Source of the DNA: Branchiostoma belcheri | Taxonomy: Eukaryota; Chordata; Leptocardii; Amphioxiformes; Branchiostomatidae | Length of the DNA stretch: 64,000 bases | Assembly: GCF_001625305.1 (NCBI RefSeq) | Contig: NW_017802491.1 | Span: 2,344,245 to 2,408,244 of the forward strand | Direction of reading: 5' to 3' | Part shown: in pieces, positions 36,930 through 50,800 of the stretch | How the letters are laid out: each line of letters starts with the position of its first letter | Position numbering within the stretch: position 1 is the first letter of the stretch | Made by a program: the position numbers and the translations under genes | The notes under the pieces: generated by a model | What the model saw: the letters and a program-made list of their open reading frames with translations, nothing else | Database searches by the model: none | Told to the model about the DNA's origin: nothing

Positions 36930-39641
36930 GTGAAACAGAGTTAAGCACAGACTGAGAATATAAGCCATTGTCACAGTTCTCCTGTCACCTTGGGTGTCGG
37001 CTGGGAGCTCATAATCCTAAGAGCGGTACAAATCAGATTAAGGGGAAAACTTTCATCCTTGTCTAGTCTAATCTGTCTGTAACAACAAAGGATGGGTAAT
37101 CTTCCTTCTTTGTCCTAAATCAGACTGTAGTGCAGTGTCAAGGTAATGGTGGACCCTTTAAGGAGTCTAAAGAAGGACACTTCAAGATGGTGGGATTTAG
37201 GGAATCACAAGAGATGGTTAGAGTCCATCACCTTTGACTCAAGTTTCCTTCCCACTCTTTAGTGTCTTATCCCATGATCCAAGTGTGTGAGCAATACTGA
37301 TCACACCAGGGCACACTGTCATTGACCGCAATACTCGTAAGTAATCCTCAATGTTTATTATTTCCAAGCAGAGGTGCAGGACAAAAAGAAATAATTTTTT
37401 AATGATCAGTTACCTGTGCTTGGGAATATACAAATGTAGCAGTCAGGAAGAGGAATGTAACTGTTCAAAACTAATGTTTCCTATTTAAATACCTGGTATC
37501 TACTTGAAGATTTAAGATGCAATTCTAAACTTCTAACAAGTCTAACCTTTCTCCCAGCTGCCTTACCTGGCACCAACACAGATTTGGCACCACAAGGCTA
37601 GCTAGTATGGGTAAAAGGTTAAAAGAACTGTTGACTTTTACCAGGGACGACAGTGGAGCATGTCTGTTTCATCACGATGAACAAGATTCTGCAGTAAGTT
37701 AAGATAGTCCCATGGAGAGGTTTGTGGATGGAAGATGTTGTGATGTTGACAGACATGTGGACAGCTTCTTTTCTGATGTCTCCTCTTGTTTCAGAAAATG
37801 TCATCACCTTTGCACCCCCCATTATGGGTCCCTACCAAAGACAAGATAAGAGCCAAGGCTGCTGCAAAGTGACCAGCACTGAGTGTGCCTGGTCTTACCC
37901 AGGACAAAGGATGGCAACCACATGTGAAGATTCCTATCAATCTGCTTTCACCACTTGTGGCCCTTTACATTTTGCTGCTACCTGCCTGACTGGGCTGGAC
38001 CAGACAGTTCCCCAATGGCTGGTTGAAATGATGTCAACGTTGATGCACATCATGGATCCCTCTGATGCTCAGGGAACTAACCTAGCTTTTACAGAGTTCT
38101 CACAGTTGATATCACCTCTGAATATCACTGAACATTTGAGCATTACTCACTTTTTGCATGTAAAAGGATGAAAACACAGGTTAGCTAGTGTAACCTCTGA
38201 CTACCAATGGTCTTATACTTCTGCCAGTGTTTCTCAACAGCCTCAGTAACTACATGTATAACTGTTGTTTTCCTCCCCCAGCAAAATTCAGAGTTCCTAT
38301 ATTAAGACGGTTCCGACCGGTTCCAGTCCATTTGCACCTGGCTCCAGGTGTCTCTACTTGCCCTTTCGGCCACCCCAACACCTGATCAACCTTGTCACCA
38401 CCTTACAGGATTAGGCAAATCTCCCTGGTAGGGAACAAAAGACACAGTGGTGGAAATATAAACCACCTGAATGTACTGTGGATATTGCCAACTCTAAATG
38501 AGCGAGATCACTGCAGTATGTATGTCCTAGGGTACGCTAAACTTTTCCTGCGGCTTAAATCTTGGGGGAGGGCAGGAATGTAAAAAGCAGTTTGTTATGA
38601 CGAAGGGTGGAGATTTCATAGTGGAACCTGGAAACAGATTAGCCTAAGCTCTCTTGATTGATTTTAAGGTCACAGGAAAGGAGACTTTTTTTTCAAGAAG
38701 TTCAAACTACACTTGGCTGAGAAGCAACGATTGTTCAGGTGTGATATGAAACAAATTTACATCACTTTGGAAGAAAAAAATGTTCTTAATGTTCTCATAA
38801 CCTCAAATTGGCTGATATTACCATTCTCCCCAGAACTTTCCTGGCACAGCACCTGATTAGTGTGGGAGGGGGGTCCCATACCTGCCTATAGGCCTGACAT
38901 AGTTGGAATATTGCTTGTGGATCCATCCGGTCTTCTGTGTAGTCCCTAGTGATGACAACAGACAGGAAGAACTACAGGAAGAACTACAACTCTACCTGGC
39001 AGCAATTTTCAAGGCTGGGAAAACACGCAAGATCTCTGTGTGTATCTATATGTCCATGGCTCTACCAGGAAACACACATACACAAAAGACACAAGAAGAC
39101 AGTATTAGCAGTTGCTATGAGCACCAAGGGAACCTGTCATGTCCAATGTCACAAAAGGAGGACAGAAAAGTTAGGTATCAACCGGATTAGATAATTGGCG
39201 AGGTGATTAACTGTCTTCTGATCCAATAAAAGATCCTTTAAAAGATCCCTTCTTATCCCTGTGATTATTGCCTTGTCTACCATTGTTCAATAATAGAATA
39301 GGTGATATTGAACAGAACAGCTTTATCCCATTATGCTCTCTATCCCTGCCTGACCTTACAGTACAGGGTGAGACCAGACCTCACACAGCTATACTTATCA
39401 CACATCAGCACCAGTAATGACTCCACTCTGCAGATATCCAACTATATATCCTAAGCCATGGCTTGTGATAAGGCTGATTTACTACACTGTGGGTGGAAGT
39501 GGGTTCCACACATCAGCTTCTCTGGACCCTCTCAGTCTGGCAAGGAAATGCAAAGCAATTAAAAGTCTAAATCATCCCTTTAACTGGAACTTAAAGTTAT
39601 GAAGAAGTTAATATGACACATATGTATACAACACTGTGTGT

Positions 39642-39660
39642 TGTGTGTGTGTGTGTGTGT
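39642..39660. repeat. TG dinucleotide microsatellite
   Basis: This is a short run of TG units preceded by a broken TGTGTGT stretch from 39636. Confidence 0.9.
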
Positions 39661-40124
39661 ATACCATTCTTGGCATTAAAACAACAACTATATATAGCAT
39701 ACAAATGTAATGTGTTTTTATATCATACATGTATAGTCATAGACTCATACCTCCTTCCCACATCTTACATTTGTAGCTGCAATAGTACAGGTCAGCATAG
39801 ACGATTGAGAAGATATGTATGGGTACCAATAATAAATTGGTAAACAAAAGGCAATGGAGCAGAAAATCATTTTCATACACCCCAGCCACTAACCTAAGGA
39901 AGCCAGACATACAATCTACCCCTCACTGTATCTAATCTATCCTGAGTCAATTACCTAGATATGGCCTAAGGACTAATCCCTGCCTTATAGATACATGTCC
40001 TGATATGGAACAGATGTGGGGGTAGATGTGTCCATTTTCTGTGGCTCAATCTTGTACAAAACAACTGTCCTTGGTACACTTTCTACAGGTAGATGGGTGG
40101 CAAATTGCCAACAATGGTTGTGGT

Positions 40125-40159
40125 TAGTGATCATGCCTCTATCCAATGCATGATCACTA
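40125..40159. repeat. Perfect 12-bp inverted repeat, 11-base loop
   Basis: TAGTGATCATGC (40125-40136) is the exact reverse complement of 40148-40159. The loop is 11 bases. It could be a cruciform, an old MITE core or a dimeric protein site. No terminal repeats or target duplication were found around it. Confidence 0.7.
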
Positions 40160-41027
40160 GCCCCCCTCCCCCAGTTCAAGCTGCCCACTACCTACCCCCC
40201 TCCTCTTGTCCCTTCACTCTGACCTTCACATACGGCTCTCATTATCCCAGACTGCCTTTCATCCCTGCAGCCAGGCTAAGTGCACCTTCCCATTATCCCC
40301 ATTACAGGGCTTATCAGGACCACCTACTCAGGTTCAGCTCTGCGTCAGACGCAACACGAACCAGCTTAGCACTTCTCCAACAAGGTTACCTGAACTTGGG
40401 CGGGTCAGACACTATCTACAACTTACCTACAATAACAACAACTGTTAGTTTTAAGTAAGTCTCTTCGTTTTTCTTAAAGTCAGACGTCCTAGATACAACA
40501 CTGAGTCTGTCAATGTCAACCTGGACAAATAGCCTAGCTCTGCAGAGTAAACTCTTGCTGCAGTAATTGGTACTTTCTATCTTCTTTACTTTTGCAAGAT
40601 GTTTCTTTTTCTTCTGCAGTCTCTTATAACAAAACTGCCAATTTTAAACCTGGTTGTATTAAGGCATTTCTAATTAAAAGTTTTGTTAGGCACCTTCCTG
40701 CTACTATAGCCTTTTGCCATTTTGTGCCATTGGGAGGCAACAAGCTAGTTAGAAAAGACAAGGGCTAAAGAGTTTATAAAGACCTCATCATAATTTTAAG
40801 CTACCCCATCCCAAACTGTCAAATTGGGCCAGTTTAAAAATAGATTTTGAATGGGAAGGTCAAGGTGAATGTGCCAACTTAACCCTAACTCGTAAATCAG
40901 ACTAGCCCAAAGTTGGAGCAAGATAAGGTCCTGGGGGATGTGTGTTGTAGAAACAACCTTTCACCTTGACACCTTGAAAGATGTTCTCTATTCCCCGGGG
41001 AGACCCATCCTCCTGACAGCCTCCCTC

Positions 41028-41145
41028 CAGACATCAGCACCTGATCACCATTAGCCCTGCACATGCTGTAACCCCAGACATCACAGCAGACATCAGCACC
41101 TGACTGAGATTAGCCCTACACATGTAACCACATCCCTGCTTCCTG
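41028..41145. repeat. 59-bp imperfect tandem duplication
   Basis: CAGACATCAGCACCTGA recurs at 41028 and 41087. In both units it is followed by an ATTAGCCCT block and then CACATG, so the unit is about 59 bases with substitutions and a small deletion in the second copy. Confidence 0.7.
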
Positions 41146-41296
41146 CCATCAGCAGGGCCTGCCAGTCTGGAGGAGACAGGAGGTGTGGCCAGCCACATCA
41201 GTCATTCTGTCAGGACAGATCACTGCCAAACCACAGAGCAACACACTGACATGATAACATCTATGGCTAGATAAATAAGTAGGGCCTTTGGCCAGG

Positions 41297-41450
41297 TATA
41301 TATATATATATATCTATCTATATATCTATATATCTATCTATATATCTATATATCTATCTATATATCTATATATATATATATATATCTATATATCTATATA
41401 TCTATATATATATCTATCTATCTATCTCTATCTATCTATCTATCTATCTA
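41297..41450. repeat. TA / TATC microsatellite
   Basis: About 154 bases consist only of TA and TATC (ATCT) units in mixed order, ending in a clean TATC run. It is probably highly length-variable and prone to assembly error. Confidence 0.97.
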
Positions 41451-41915
41451 GGAACTGTTGAATTTGTTTATTTGTATTCACTATTGCATCTACAATGGAA
41501 TTTGGATTCACATTTTGATGCCTCTTCTCAAGTCTAATTTGATTAATTAATCACCTGAAGAAAACTTGAAGACATGAGAGTAAAAGGCACAAGATATGGG
41601 CAGGAAACAAGACTTAGTTATTACAATTAAATCATTTTGTAAGACAATTCCTTCATGGCCTACACGTACATATGAGAACCAGGGAGGAAGCTGTTGTCCT
41701 GATTTTGCTATCCAACAGCATACCACCTTTCAGACTTTGTGCACACTGTTAGCTGCTGACATTGGTGGAGAAAAGAAGTAAAACACAGCAGCAGATAATA
41801 CCTGTCCCTGCCCGGATGTGGCTGTCCAGTTCTAGCACCCCCCTGTCCCATCATGCTCCATGTACCATGACCTGTTGTGACAGCCCCACTTCCTCCCTCC
41901 ATCCATCATCCTGTC

Positions 41916-41942
41916 ACCCCCCCCCCACCACCACCACCACCT
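41916..41942. repeat. Poly-C followed by ACC triplets
   Basis: A run of C bases passes into repeated ACC units. It is a simple repeat within a C-rich strand-asymmetric stretch (41800-41990). Confidence 0.85.
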
Positions 41943-42001
41943 GCACAACCACCTGATGCACATTACCTCTCCAACTCCCTACCTGCACTTCACCATTCCT
42001 C

Positions 42002-42167
42002 TAGCCTGGATGCCAGACTGTTTCCAGGGCCTACATGTACATAGGTCAGTTCCTCAGCTCCAGGGCTAACATGCCCCCAAGGAAATTACACTACAGCCCC
42101 CTCAGTTAGGCCAGGTAGGATGGCTAGCTCTGGTCCTAGCATGTTAGCGGTCTGACATCCAGGCTAT
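42002..42167. mobile_element. 166-bp hAT-like MITE with 8-bp target duplication
   Basis: The left end TAGCCTGGATGCCAGAC and the reverse complement of the right end (42149-42166) match at 16 of 18 positions. The 8-base direct repeat CATTCCTC flanks the element at 41994-42001 and 42168-42175. An 8-base target duplication is typical of hAT transposons. No coding capacity is visible. Inner sequences also pair partly (GCTAACATG near 42065 and CATGTTAGC near 42141). It shares its terminal motif with the element at 25365. Confidence 0.65.
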
Positions 42168-45100
42168 CATTCCTCCAGTGTGTTCTCTCACCAGGCACAC
42201 ACAGGCAGGTGCTACAGGGTCATGTCAAATTTTATGGTGAACTCTCAAGTTATCAAGGGCATCTTCGTGCCAGTCAGGTGGTCCAGCTTTGATGTTCCTC
42301 CTCATTTCACCCTTCATCAGCCAGCAGACATGACCTCTGAACTTGGTAGAATAGGGCCTGACCTTTGCCTAGGTTACTATGGTAGGTACCTTCTGGTTTG
42401 TGTAAGACTTAAATAAGCTGAAAAATAATACCTTGGTTTCTGCTACTGCGGGGTACTAGTTCTTGTCTCTTGTCCCGTTCCTTTGGCAGGTTCATATTAT
42501 GATTCTAAAATTTATTTGGCAGTAAACTACAGAAACTAAATTATACAATCAACAACAAATGGCAATGTTAAAACACCAAAAGGGAGGGTGATTGCTACAG
42601 AGGCCAGTCCCTTCCCAGGTCATATACATTGTGACCACAGCAAAGTGTAGAAGATTTCTCTGACATGACTGAATGCTATGTCTCTAAAAGACCTCCTCCC
42701 TTTAACTCCTCCGTTAAAATTCAGACCCTTCTCTCCCACCCAACCTGACACTGATAAACTGCTGGCCTCTCACCCTTTAATGTGTAACCAAGTTGTCTAG
42801 ATGAGGGAGGAAGTAGAAATTGGCCTTGGAGATGGGAGGGCAGGGTACCACTCTCAGGAGGGTGCTGGAACAACACGGCTCATGGTGATGTCAAAACAGC
42901 TGCCTGGAAGTCATCCTGGGAAGTTCACCCAACTTTTCTGGGAATATTTCTAATCATGATACCACAGCATGTAAGAACCTAACTCCTCCCCTTATGATTG
43001 GCATTTAAATATTGGAGCAGATATTCAACCTGATTCCACCTAGTGTGTGATCACCTGTTATCACTTGTCCACAAAGCCCAAGAGGAAGAAAATACATGGA
43101 GGGCTATAATATTCTTTTTGTAAACTGATATTTATGACGTCTGATTTGGAAAACTGTGATTTTGCTTTCTGCAGTCAAACCAAATCCAGTGCTGTCATTA
43201 CTGGACCATTACAGCTATTCTGTAGGAATTTTCCTTAGGTAATACTTGCATTCTGGCTGACACCCACAACTGACAAGACTTCTTCACGCTCAAGGCCAAG
43301 GAAATCTCAAGGTGCATCCTCTTTACAAATCAGCCAGAAGGGGTGTGACTCCTGAGGAGTGAGGGGCTAATTTCACATGTAACCAGGAAGCCAGGTGCCC
43401 CAAACTTCCTCCCAGGGGACACCCCCCTCCCAGCAGGTCCCTACAGCTACTGTCACCTATACAGCCCCACATCATTACACACTTCCTGCACCTGATCACT
43501 AGCACATGTGCCAGACATGTACCTACTGGAGCCCTGCTAGGACAACCTGGTTTCAATACAAGTAGGTATCCTCAGTAATATGGAATGGTGGTAACTATAC
43601 AGCACAGAGGGGGGTTATAATCTCATCTGTACTAGTCACAGGAGACAGTCATAAATGTGATCTTAAAGTATTAAACTTCACATATCATTGTTGAGCACCT
43701 TTCTTTGAGATCTTCTGTTGAGCTTTTCATACTTCCACACCCTTACAAGGAATGCATCAAGTTGTAAAAAAGTAATTTTGATCTTTATACTAAGTAATAA
43801 AAGATTACAGTTTATTTTCACAAGACTTCATGACCAATTAGCTCTGTTCTGCTCTGCAAAGCATGTGTGGAATAGTTGTACTTTTATGTACATATCAGGT
43901 GATCGCTTTGATTTGATCTGCAGTAAAATTTGCAGGGTGAAATCTGATAGTACTACTAGTAATTCAATGCTTCAGCTGGAGTTCAACTACTGTACCTACT
44001 ACTAGTACTACAGTACCTAACATGTACTTCATAAAAATTTGCATAATGTCAAATGCTTCCTGTGCAAATTGGATCTATCTAAAGTCTCTGAGTAACTTTT
44101 ACAGACACAGGCTGAAAGGTCATGTCATCTGGCAAGCCTTCCCCAGTCTCCAAGGACAAGTTATGGAAGTCTATGATCTGGCTCAATCATCTTGCTCATC
44201 TTTCATGTTGATTGTTCCTCAATAACCTGAACCTAGGGGGATGTTTGGATCCCATGAAACAGTTCTGGTTGGCAGCCAGAGACCTTACAGATTGATTTTG
44301 ATGCCTGTCTGAGACAAATGTGAGTTATTGGGCCAAAGGGACTTGCCTATGTCACCTCCAGAGAAATTATAATGGATACCTGCTCTACATACCACAGGCA
44401 CCTGTACTTATAATGTACCAACCAAAGTGAAACAAGGCTCTGAACTTGACCGAAGGTAATGCCTCTCGTAATTTACCAACGGACAAGTCCTCTTAAATTT
44501 AGTGACTTGGATGAGAGGTAAAACGTATGCACACAATGTATTTTGTACTCAATATTCATGTGACCATAAAAATGTCATAACATTCCTGACAATCAACATT
44601 CCTGTAAAACAAACCCACACCAGCTGACAGGAATCATGGGACACCACCTAGGTGATAGGATTTCCGGTAACTTTTGCCCAGGTCTCTGGAAAAGCCATTC
44701 CCTGTCAGGCAATGTGTTTGCAGTGGAAAGGATCATGTATCAGGGCCATGTTGCCTGTACTAGTTTATGGGCAGGTCTGGTCCTCTGGGCTTCATGCCAC
44801 ATTAAGAGGTTTGTAGATACTGCTGTTGAATTAACTTGATCTGTTTGGAAACAGATGGGGGGAGAGTGATAAAGGAGGGAGAGTGGGGTCAACAGTGGGG
44901 GAGCTAGGGGGTCTTGCCTGAAGGCAGCTCTACTCACGCACATTTGACAAAGTTGAAACATATTAAATCCAGGCAGCTACACAGACATGAGAAAATATGC
45001 CAAGTTTTGAAGTATAATGTTACCAATCTGGCAATGTTTCAGAGAGCTATACATTCCGTTCAAACAAAGATGGCAATCCTCAAATAACTATCATTCTACT

Positions 45101-45599
45101 TAACTCATGTATGTCATCATGATGATAAAGATAAAGTTACCATAGTCCCTCAACCATCAAACATGAAAATGGAACTTGATAAAGGTAAAGGTAAGTTGCA
45201 CTTATTATACAGGTTTTATTTGGTGTAGGCACGAATGGTAGTGTATAAAAATTTAACTGACCTGCAGTGCTTTACGACCTGGTGATGGGAAAAACCTGGG
45301 AATACACATTACCCATCAGTACCTGCCAAGCTCCCAGCATGCCTAGCTGCTAGCCCATAAATCCATTGGTTCCAGGGGCATGGCCAGGGCAGGAGGGGGA
45401 GGGGAACTGTCAACATGGGGCATGTGGGGGAGAGGGGCTGTCTTCTTGTACACCTACCAGTGGGGGGACTGGGAGGCAGCTTGTACCCAGGGAGATCATC
45501 AGATGACAAGTTGTTACCATGATGGACTACTTTGTACTGCCATTTTCTGTGACATGTTGCACATGCGCTGCACTAGGAATTGAACATCATGCTATTCAT

Positions 45600-45672
45600 G
45601 GAATCGAACCCTATAATTGTTGTAGAGAAGGTAGCTAAAACAGGATTGATATTAACAGGCTAACCAGTAAAC
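45600..45672 (-). repeat. Possible tRNA-like pol III remnant
   Basis: On the minus strand GGTTCGATTCC (45610-45600) is an exact B-box match, and about 50 bases upstream TGGTTTACTGG (near 45672-45662) resembles an A box. The arms needed for a cloverleaf do not pair well, so this is at best a tRNA pseudogene or SINE fragment, and it may be chance. Confidence 0.2.
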
Positions 45673-47781
45673 CACTTTCTGCTATGGTCTCCTCAATGTG
45701 TGTCATACCCTTATGAATCTTAGCATTGTATGGGACTGAAACTCAGGGTAGATGGTTCTGTGACAAAATATTAAAAGTCTACATTGATTCATCCTCAAAC
45801 ACAGCAGTTGTAAGTTGATCCATCACTCTGTCCATGTTTTTATTATGATTTAATGTCTTACATAACACTTTTACAGGACCAGTGGGAAGCTGCCAAACTG
45901 CACAGAAGCATGCTGGGGGAAGGCTTGGTTTAACTTAGTTCCAGTCTGCTGGATGTGCAAGGCAAACATGGCGCTGCAGTCCTGGGCCCCAGGAAAACAC
46001 GACTTTGACCTTGTGTTTCTGGGTCACTTCAATGTTGTGGACTTGTATTAACTTTAATAATCCACCATCCAGTGTTATTACTGTGCTTGTTTGATCTGAG
46101 TCTGGACTGATGATTGAAGCCATTTCTGTGTGTTTTGCAATGAACCTTGATTCACAGTCTCTTTCTATTAGCTTGGCTCAGAGATGGACCAGAAGTGTGT
46201 ATAGTGAAGCAATACTCAAGACTTTACCTTAACCCTCCTCTGGTCTGTTATTTGAATTAAACTTTCATCTTCATATTGATATTAAGCCGGTTATTTGGTT
46301 GGTCTGTTCTCTTCTCCTTCTTGAAGTTCTTCTACATGTACATACCAAGTCACTTGACCTGCCCTAGTTCATTTAAGCTTGGACTGTGAAATAGGGTCAG
46401 AATAACAATAAACAGCAATGTAGCTCTATTTTACACAGCTGTCCCTCAAGTAATAGTATATCTTATTCTCACATTTACAAATTTAAAGATTATTTACATT
46501 GGATATCCTTATCAATAGTTTTTATTACATCTTGATTAGACTAACTACATTTAAAAAGAAGAGCACATTCATGATGACACTTTTTGCTCAAAGTTTTGTT
46601 TCTATTATCTTAAATTATCTTTATGCATGTGAGCTGAAATTCAGATATATATGTGTATTCCTTTCTTCATCACTTAACTGAAGATGAATTACTGTCATCT
46701 GAATATAAAAGTTAGATGAAATGGCTATGCACAACATAGATAGGAAATTGTCCTGAAGCTCCCGACTCACATACATGCCATTCCTCCAGTAATAAGTAGT
46801 TCAAGGCCCCTGAATGCTGATGTGAACATTACAGCTTCCATCTGTTCTGTCTGGACATCCAGCTTCAGAAAACACCACAAAATCCCTGATGGACTAAACA
46901 AGGTGCAAGAAAACAAAGGGTAACCATAACCAGCTGGTGTGGAGGTGTGGAGGCAGAAGTGTCCTGACTAAAACAGCAGAGCGCACTGTGGGGTCCACCT
47001 GTCCTGAACAGCAGGTGAAAACCAACCTATGGTCCAGCAGCTTTCACAAACTGTGTACCATAATGGGAGGTAGCTGTACTAGCCAGCGCACTGTTTGCTT
47101 CATATCTATTGGCCATAATAAATACATAGTTCTGGCTTCACACTACGAACTACAGTAGTATGACCCTTTTCAAACCAAAGTCCTAAGACCACCGCTCATG
47201 GTGCCAGAGGACTAGGTTCTCCATAGCCTAGTGCTAACCAGTATTGTTCCAGGGAAAAAATGCAAACTAAAAGTTCGAGTATATCATTCAAACATGCATA
47301 CGCATAGTCCTACTTTTGTTTCTATTTAAATACATTTGTTGCCAAAAATGACTTTGCCTACCATCTTGCCCATTATTTTACATTTCCCTGGAATAGACCA
47401 TTTTGATCCATGAAAAGCGGAAGACTATTTGGCCCGTGGCACTGCAATTAGAGGGCATCTAATGTTCTGCCACCTGTAATCCTTACTTAATGCTATCAAA
47501 GTACCAAAGCATTATTAAAACAGCCAACAGAGTGGTAATGAGGTTAGGGTTTAGTTGCACTTTCCTGTGGCGTTAATAAAGCCATGGTTTAAGATGGTGT
47601 GGTTTTGATTATGGTACCATGGTGAAAGGATTGGGAAAGTAACCCCCCTCCCACCTTTCCAATCCTCCAGTTGTTCTAATGATTTTCTAGGAAATGACTG
47701 CAAAGAAAAACTTATTCCCTTCTTTTCGAATTTTTTTGAAAAGTTGTGATGTCATGTGAAAAGTTTCTACATTAAGCTGTG

Positions 47782-47801
47782 NNNNNNNNNNNNNNNNNNN
47801 N
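47782..47801. other. Assembly gap of 20 N
   Basis: Twenty undetermined bases. The true gap length is unknown, and frames crossing it are meaningless. Confidence 1.
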
Positions 47802-50800
47802 AGTCCGTACCTCAGAGCTGGGAAGTCATACCTGGGTGGCAGGAAGTCACAGAGACTGCAGGGAGGAGTGCACATCTGGTTTTTACATTGTCCTTGTGAC
47901 CAGAAGGAAAGTTTGTGTGAACTATGGTACCTGCCTGTCAAAACTCCAAGATTTCAGGGATGCTGTTCTACTCCAATCTAGTTTAGCATGTCTTAACTGT
48001 TTTGAATAAATGACCGACACATAGACATAAATCAATATTTTGTACATGTTGATCACCAGATGATCAGTGTACTTCATGAAACCTCCTGTCTATACTGTAG
48101 ATATTTGATGGGTACCATCTTCTCAAACACAATATATGATGACTTCTGTGGGTTCCATCAGGACAGAGTGCCCCTCCCCCTCAGACTACCCTGATGGACA
48201 TATTGCAGTGGCTCTGACCTTGGAAGGTATACTTGAAACACAATCACCCAGGCCTAAATGAAATCAAGGCTGTCCAATTAGTTCCAAATAAGATTTTTGG
48301 TGGGAACTGCCCCCTCCTGTCCATCATGAAGTGATGCGGGGTGACCTTTGCTGCCAAGGTCCACAGGTGTAGGGGGCCTTGGGCACCCACCTGTTCAACA
48401 CTAGTCCCCAAGTGGTCAAGACCACAAAGCACCTCGCCAGGTGACAGTCCTAACAGGTAGTTTATTCCCAGTTTTATGTTCATGCCTCCTGACAGGTTCG
48501 ACCACCCTGGCCCCGTGGGCTCACACAGCCCTTAATCAGTCGCCACGGTGACCATTCTTCCCTGTGCTCGCAGGTGTAAAGGTGTGCTGCAGGTAAAGAC
48601 GCTCGGGGCACACCTGTGAATTAGAGGTGGCTGTAAAGTGACTGATTAGGAGAGAAGGCGGGCCAGGCTATTGTGGGAGATGGGTGGGATGGGACAGAGA
48701 GTTGTTTGGAAGTGCCCATTATACAGCCATTACCTCCAGCAGGGGAGTAAAGTGTGGAAGTCCTGACAGGAGAACGTCGTTTGTCATCATCATCTTATGG
48801 ACTCAGGTGTGGGGATCTTCACCAGTCCCCGCAACTTTTGTGTCAAGTGACAATAACAGACTGGCTAATTAAGTGGGGAATTCATGGCATGTACTGATGA
48901 GTATTCACTCAGGACAAAGATGTCATAAAACACTCTCCAATAAACTTGATCAAAAATGAACTAATCAGTACAAATGTGATAAACCTGACAGCTCAGACAG
49001 AAAGTCCTGATTCAGCATGAAAAAAGGACACACCAATGAAAGATATTAAGTCCCAGTATAACAACATAGAAAACCATTAACTTTAAAGGCCATACAAAAG
49101 TTGTAGAATTCATCAATCAGCAAACTCTGTCATCAACATTCCACAATGTAAAAGGGTGAAGTGTGAAATTTTTAAGTAAGTATGGGTTACATAGACAGAT
49201 ATAGGGGGACATCAGAAGGTGTCATAATTGTCACACCTTACAGGTAACAGACAATTCCTCCTCATCAGTCACTTTGGCCAGAATACCTGGAGACCACTTT
49301 GGTTAAATCATAATCAACAAACATTCATGTACCTGCACTCCAGGTTGTGGATATATACAGTTTGCTGACTGAAAGTAAAGGATTTTCTTTGAAGAAATCA
49401 AATTTTTCTTCACTACTATTTGAGAACAGAAAAAGGAGGTCATAGGTCTACCTGTATAACTTTCATGTGCACCAGTTATACATTCTTTAAAACCAGTCAT
49501 TGTCAGTGATGACTCTAATGCTTCAACAAGCTGAACGTGCTTCAGCCTTAGTTAGAGAAGTAGGTTTATATAGAAAGAAGATTTGTAGTAGAGACATCAA
49601 AACGTGACAATCAAAGATATTTGCTTACAAGGAGATACTTGATCCTGATTACGCCCACCTGAATTGATGGGGAATGTTTCATGGCAAATTCTCAGGTGTG
49701 TTGAGACAACTTCCTCATACATCAAACTGACAACTACATGGTACATGACTCATCTCTGATAACAAAACCTGGTGGTTTTAAATAATACTTTATTCCCCAA
49801 TCCCCACTGTTTGCTATCGGCCAGCAATGATTATATTTGAATCTAGGAATAGTGTAATACTTTATGACAGCAAAATTGTCAACACAAATAGAATTTCCCA
49901 ACTTCCAAACCACCTGGAACAAAATCTTTTTCCATCTGTGTGACCACATAAAATATTGTTGACCCAAACGCTTCCATTGGTATTCATGGCAGGGCAGTAT
50001 TGAAACTGGTTCTCCTGAATGTAAACAGAAGCTGCTTTGCCAAGTCAGGACTGGACATAACTCTCCCTGAAAGCGGACACCATGAATGGGATGACATGAG
50101 TTGGCATGGACAGATGTGTGGGGTGGCCTAGTTTGGCACTGCAACACAGCTGGACTGCATTCATCATGTCAGTCTTACCATCTACATCATCCAGCCTGCC
50201 AGGATGGGACCTCACTGGAATAGGAATCATCCTAAACTAGGCTGTACATACATAATGATAACACTAGTTATAGATCTAGGAGGATCAGACAATGCAAAAC
50301 CAACTGTCATGTCCTTAGCACAACAGGTGCTTGTTGACTTGTTGTGACAGGTGGGCATGGCCAGGTGCACATACAAACAACTGTTTACACCACACGTAGG
50401 CCTTTTAGGACAAAACATAGGATATGGCAATCTAAAAAACTTAATATTCAATGAAAACATTCTTCACACAAACTTTTAACTGTGATCAATTAATGCAAGT
50501 ACCACTGTTGGAAGGAAAAGTGCCTTCATAATACTTTTTAAAACTTTGAAATAGTTTTCTGACATATTCATCAGTCAGGAAATTATCCCAATAACTTGTA
50601 GTTGTAAGTAACCTGCAGACATGCCTTCACTGATAACCCCCAGTCACAGTCTTTGAAACACCAAATTTGTAAATACATTGTAAACCTACATACAAACTGG
50701 CTGCCTTCCCTCAGCAGTACCAGTTATCCTTGCTATTCCTGTCCCTCTGAGGAGTTCCTTTTCCTACCACAACACAGCCATAAGTCACACACACCAGTGT

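Noticed and set aside
37722..38171. 149-codon plus-strand frame with an internal splice acceptor
   Set aside because: The acceptor at 37794 is good, but the frame joined from the nearest candidate exon (36929, phase 0) stops early, and the long frame matches no family I know. Kept only as a note in the region entry.
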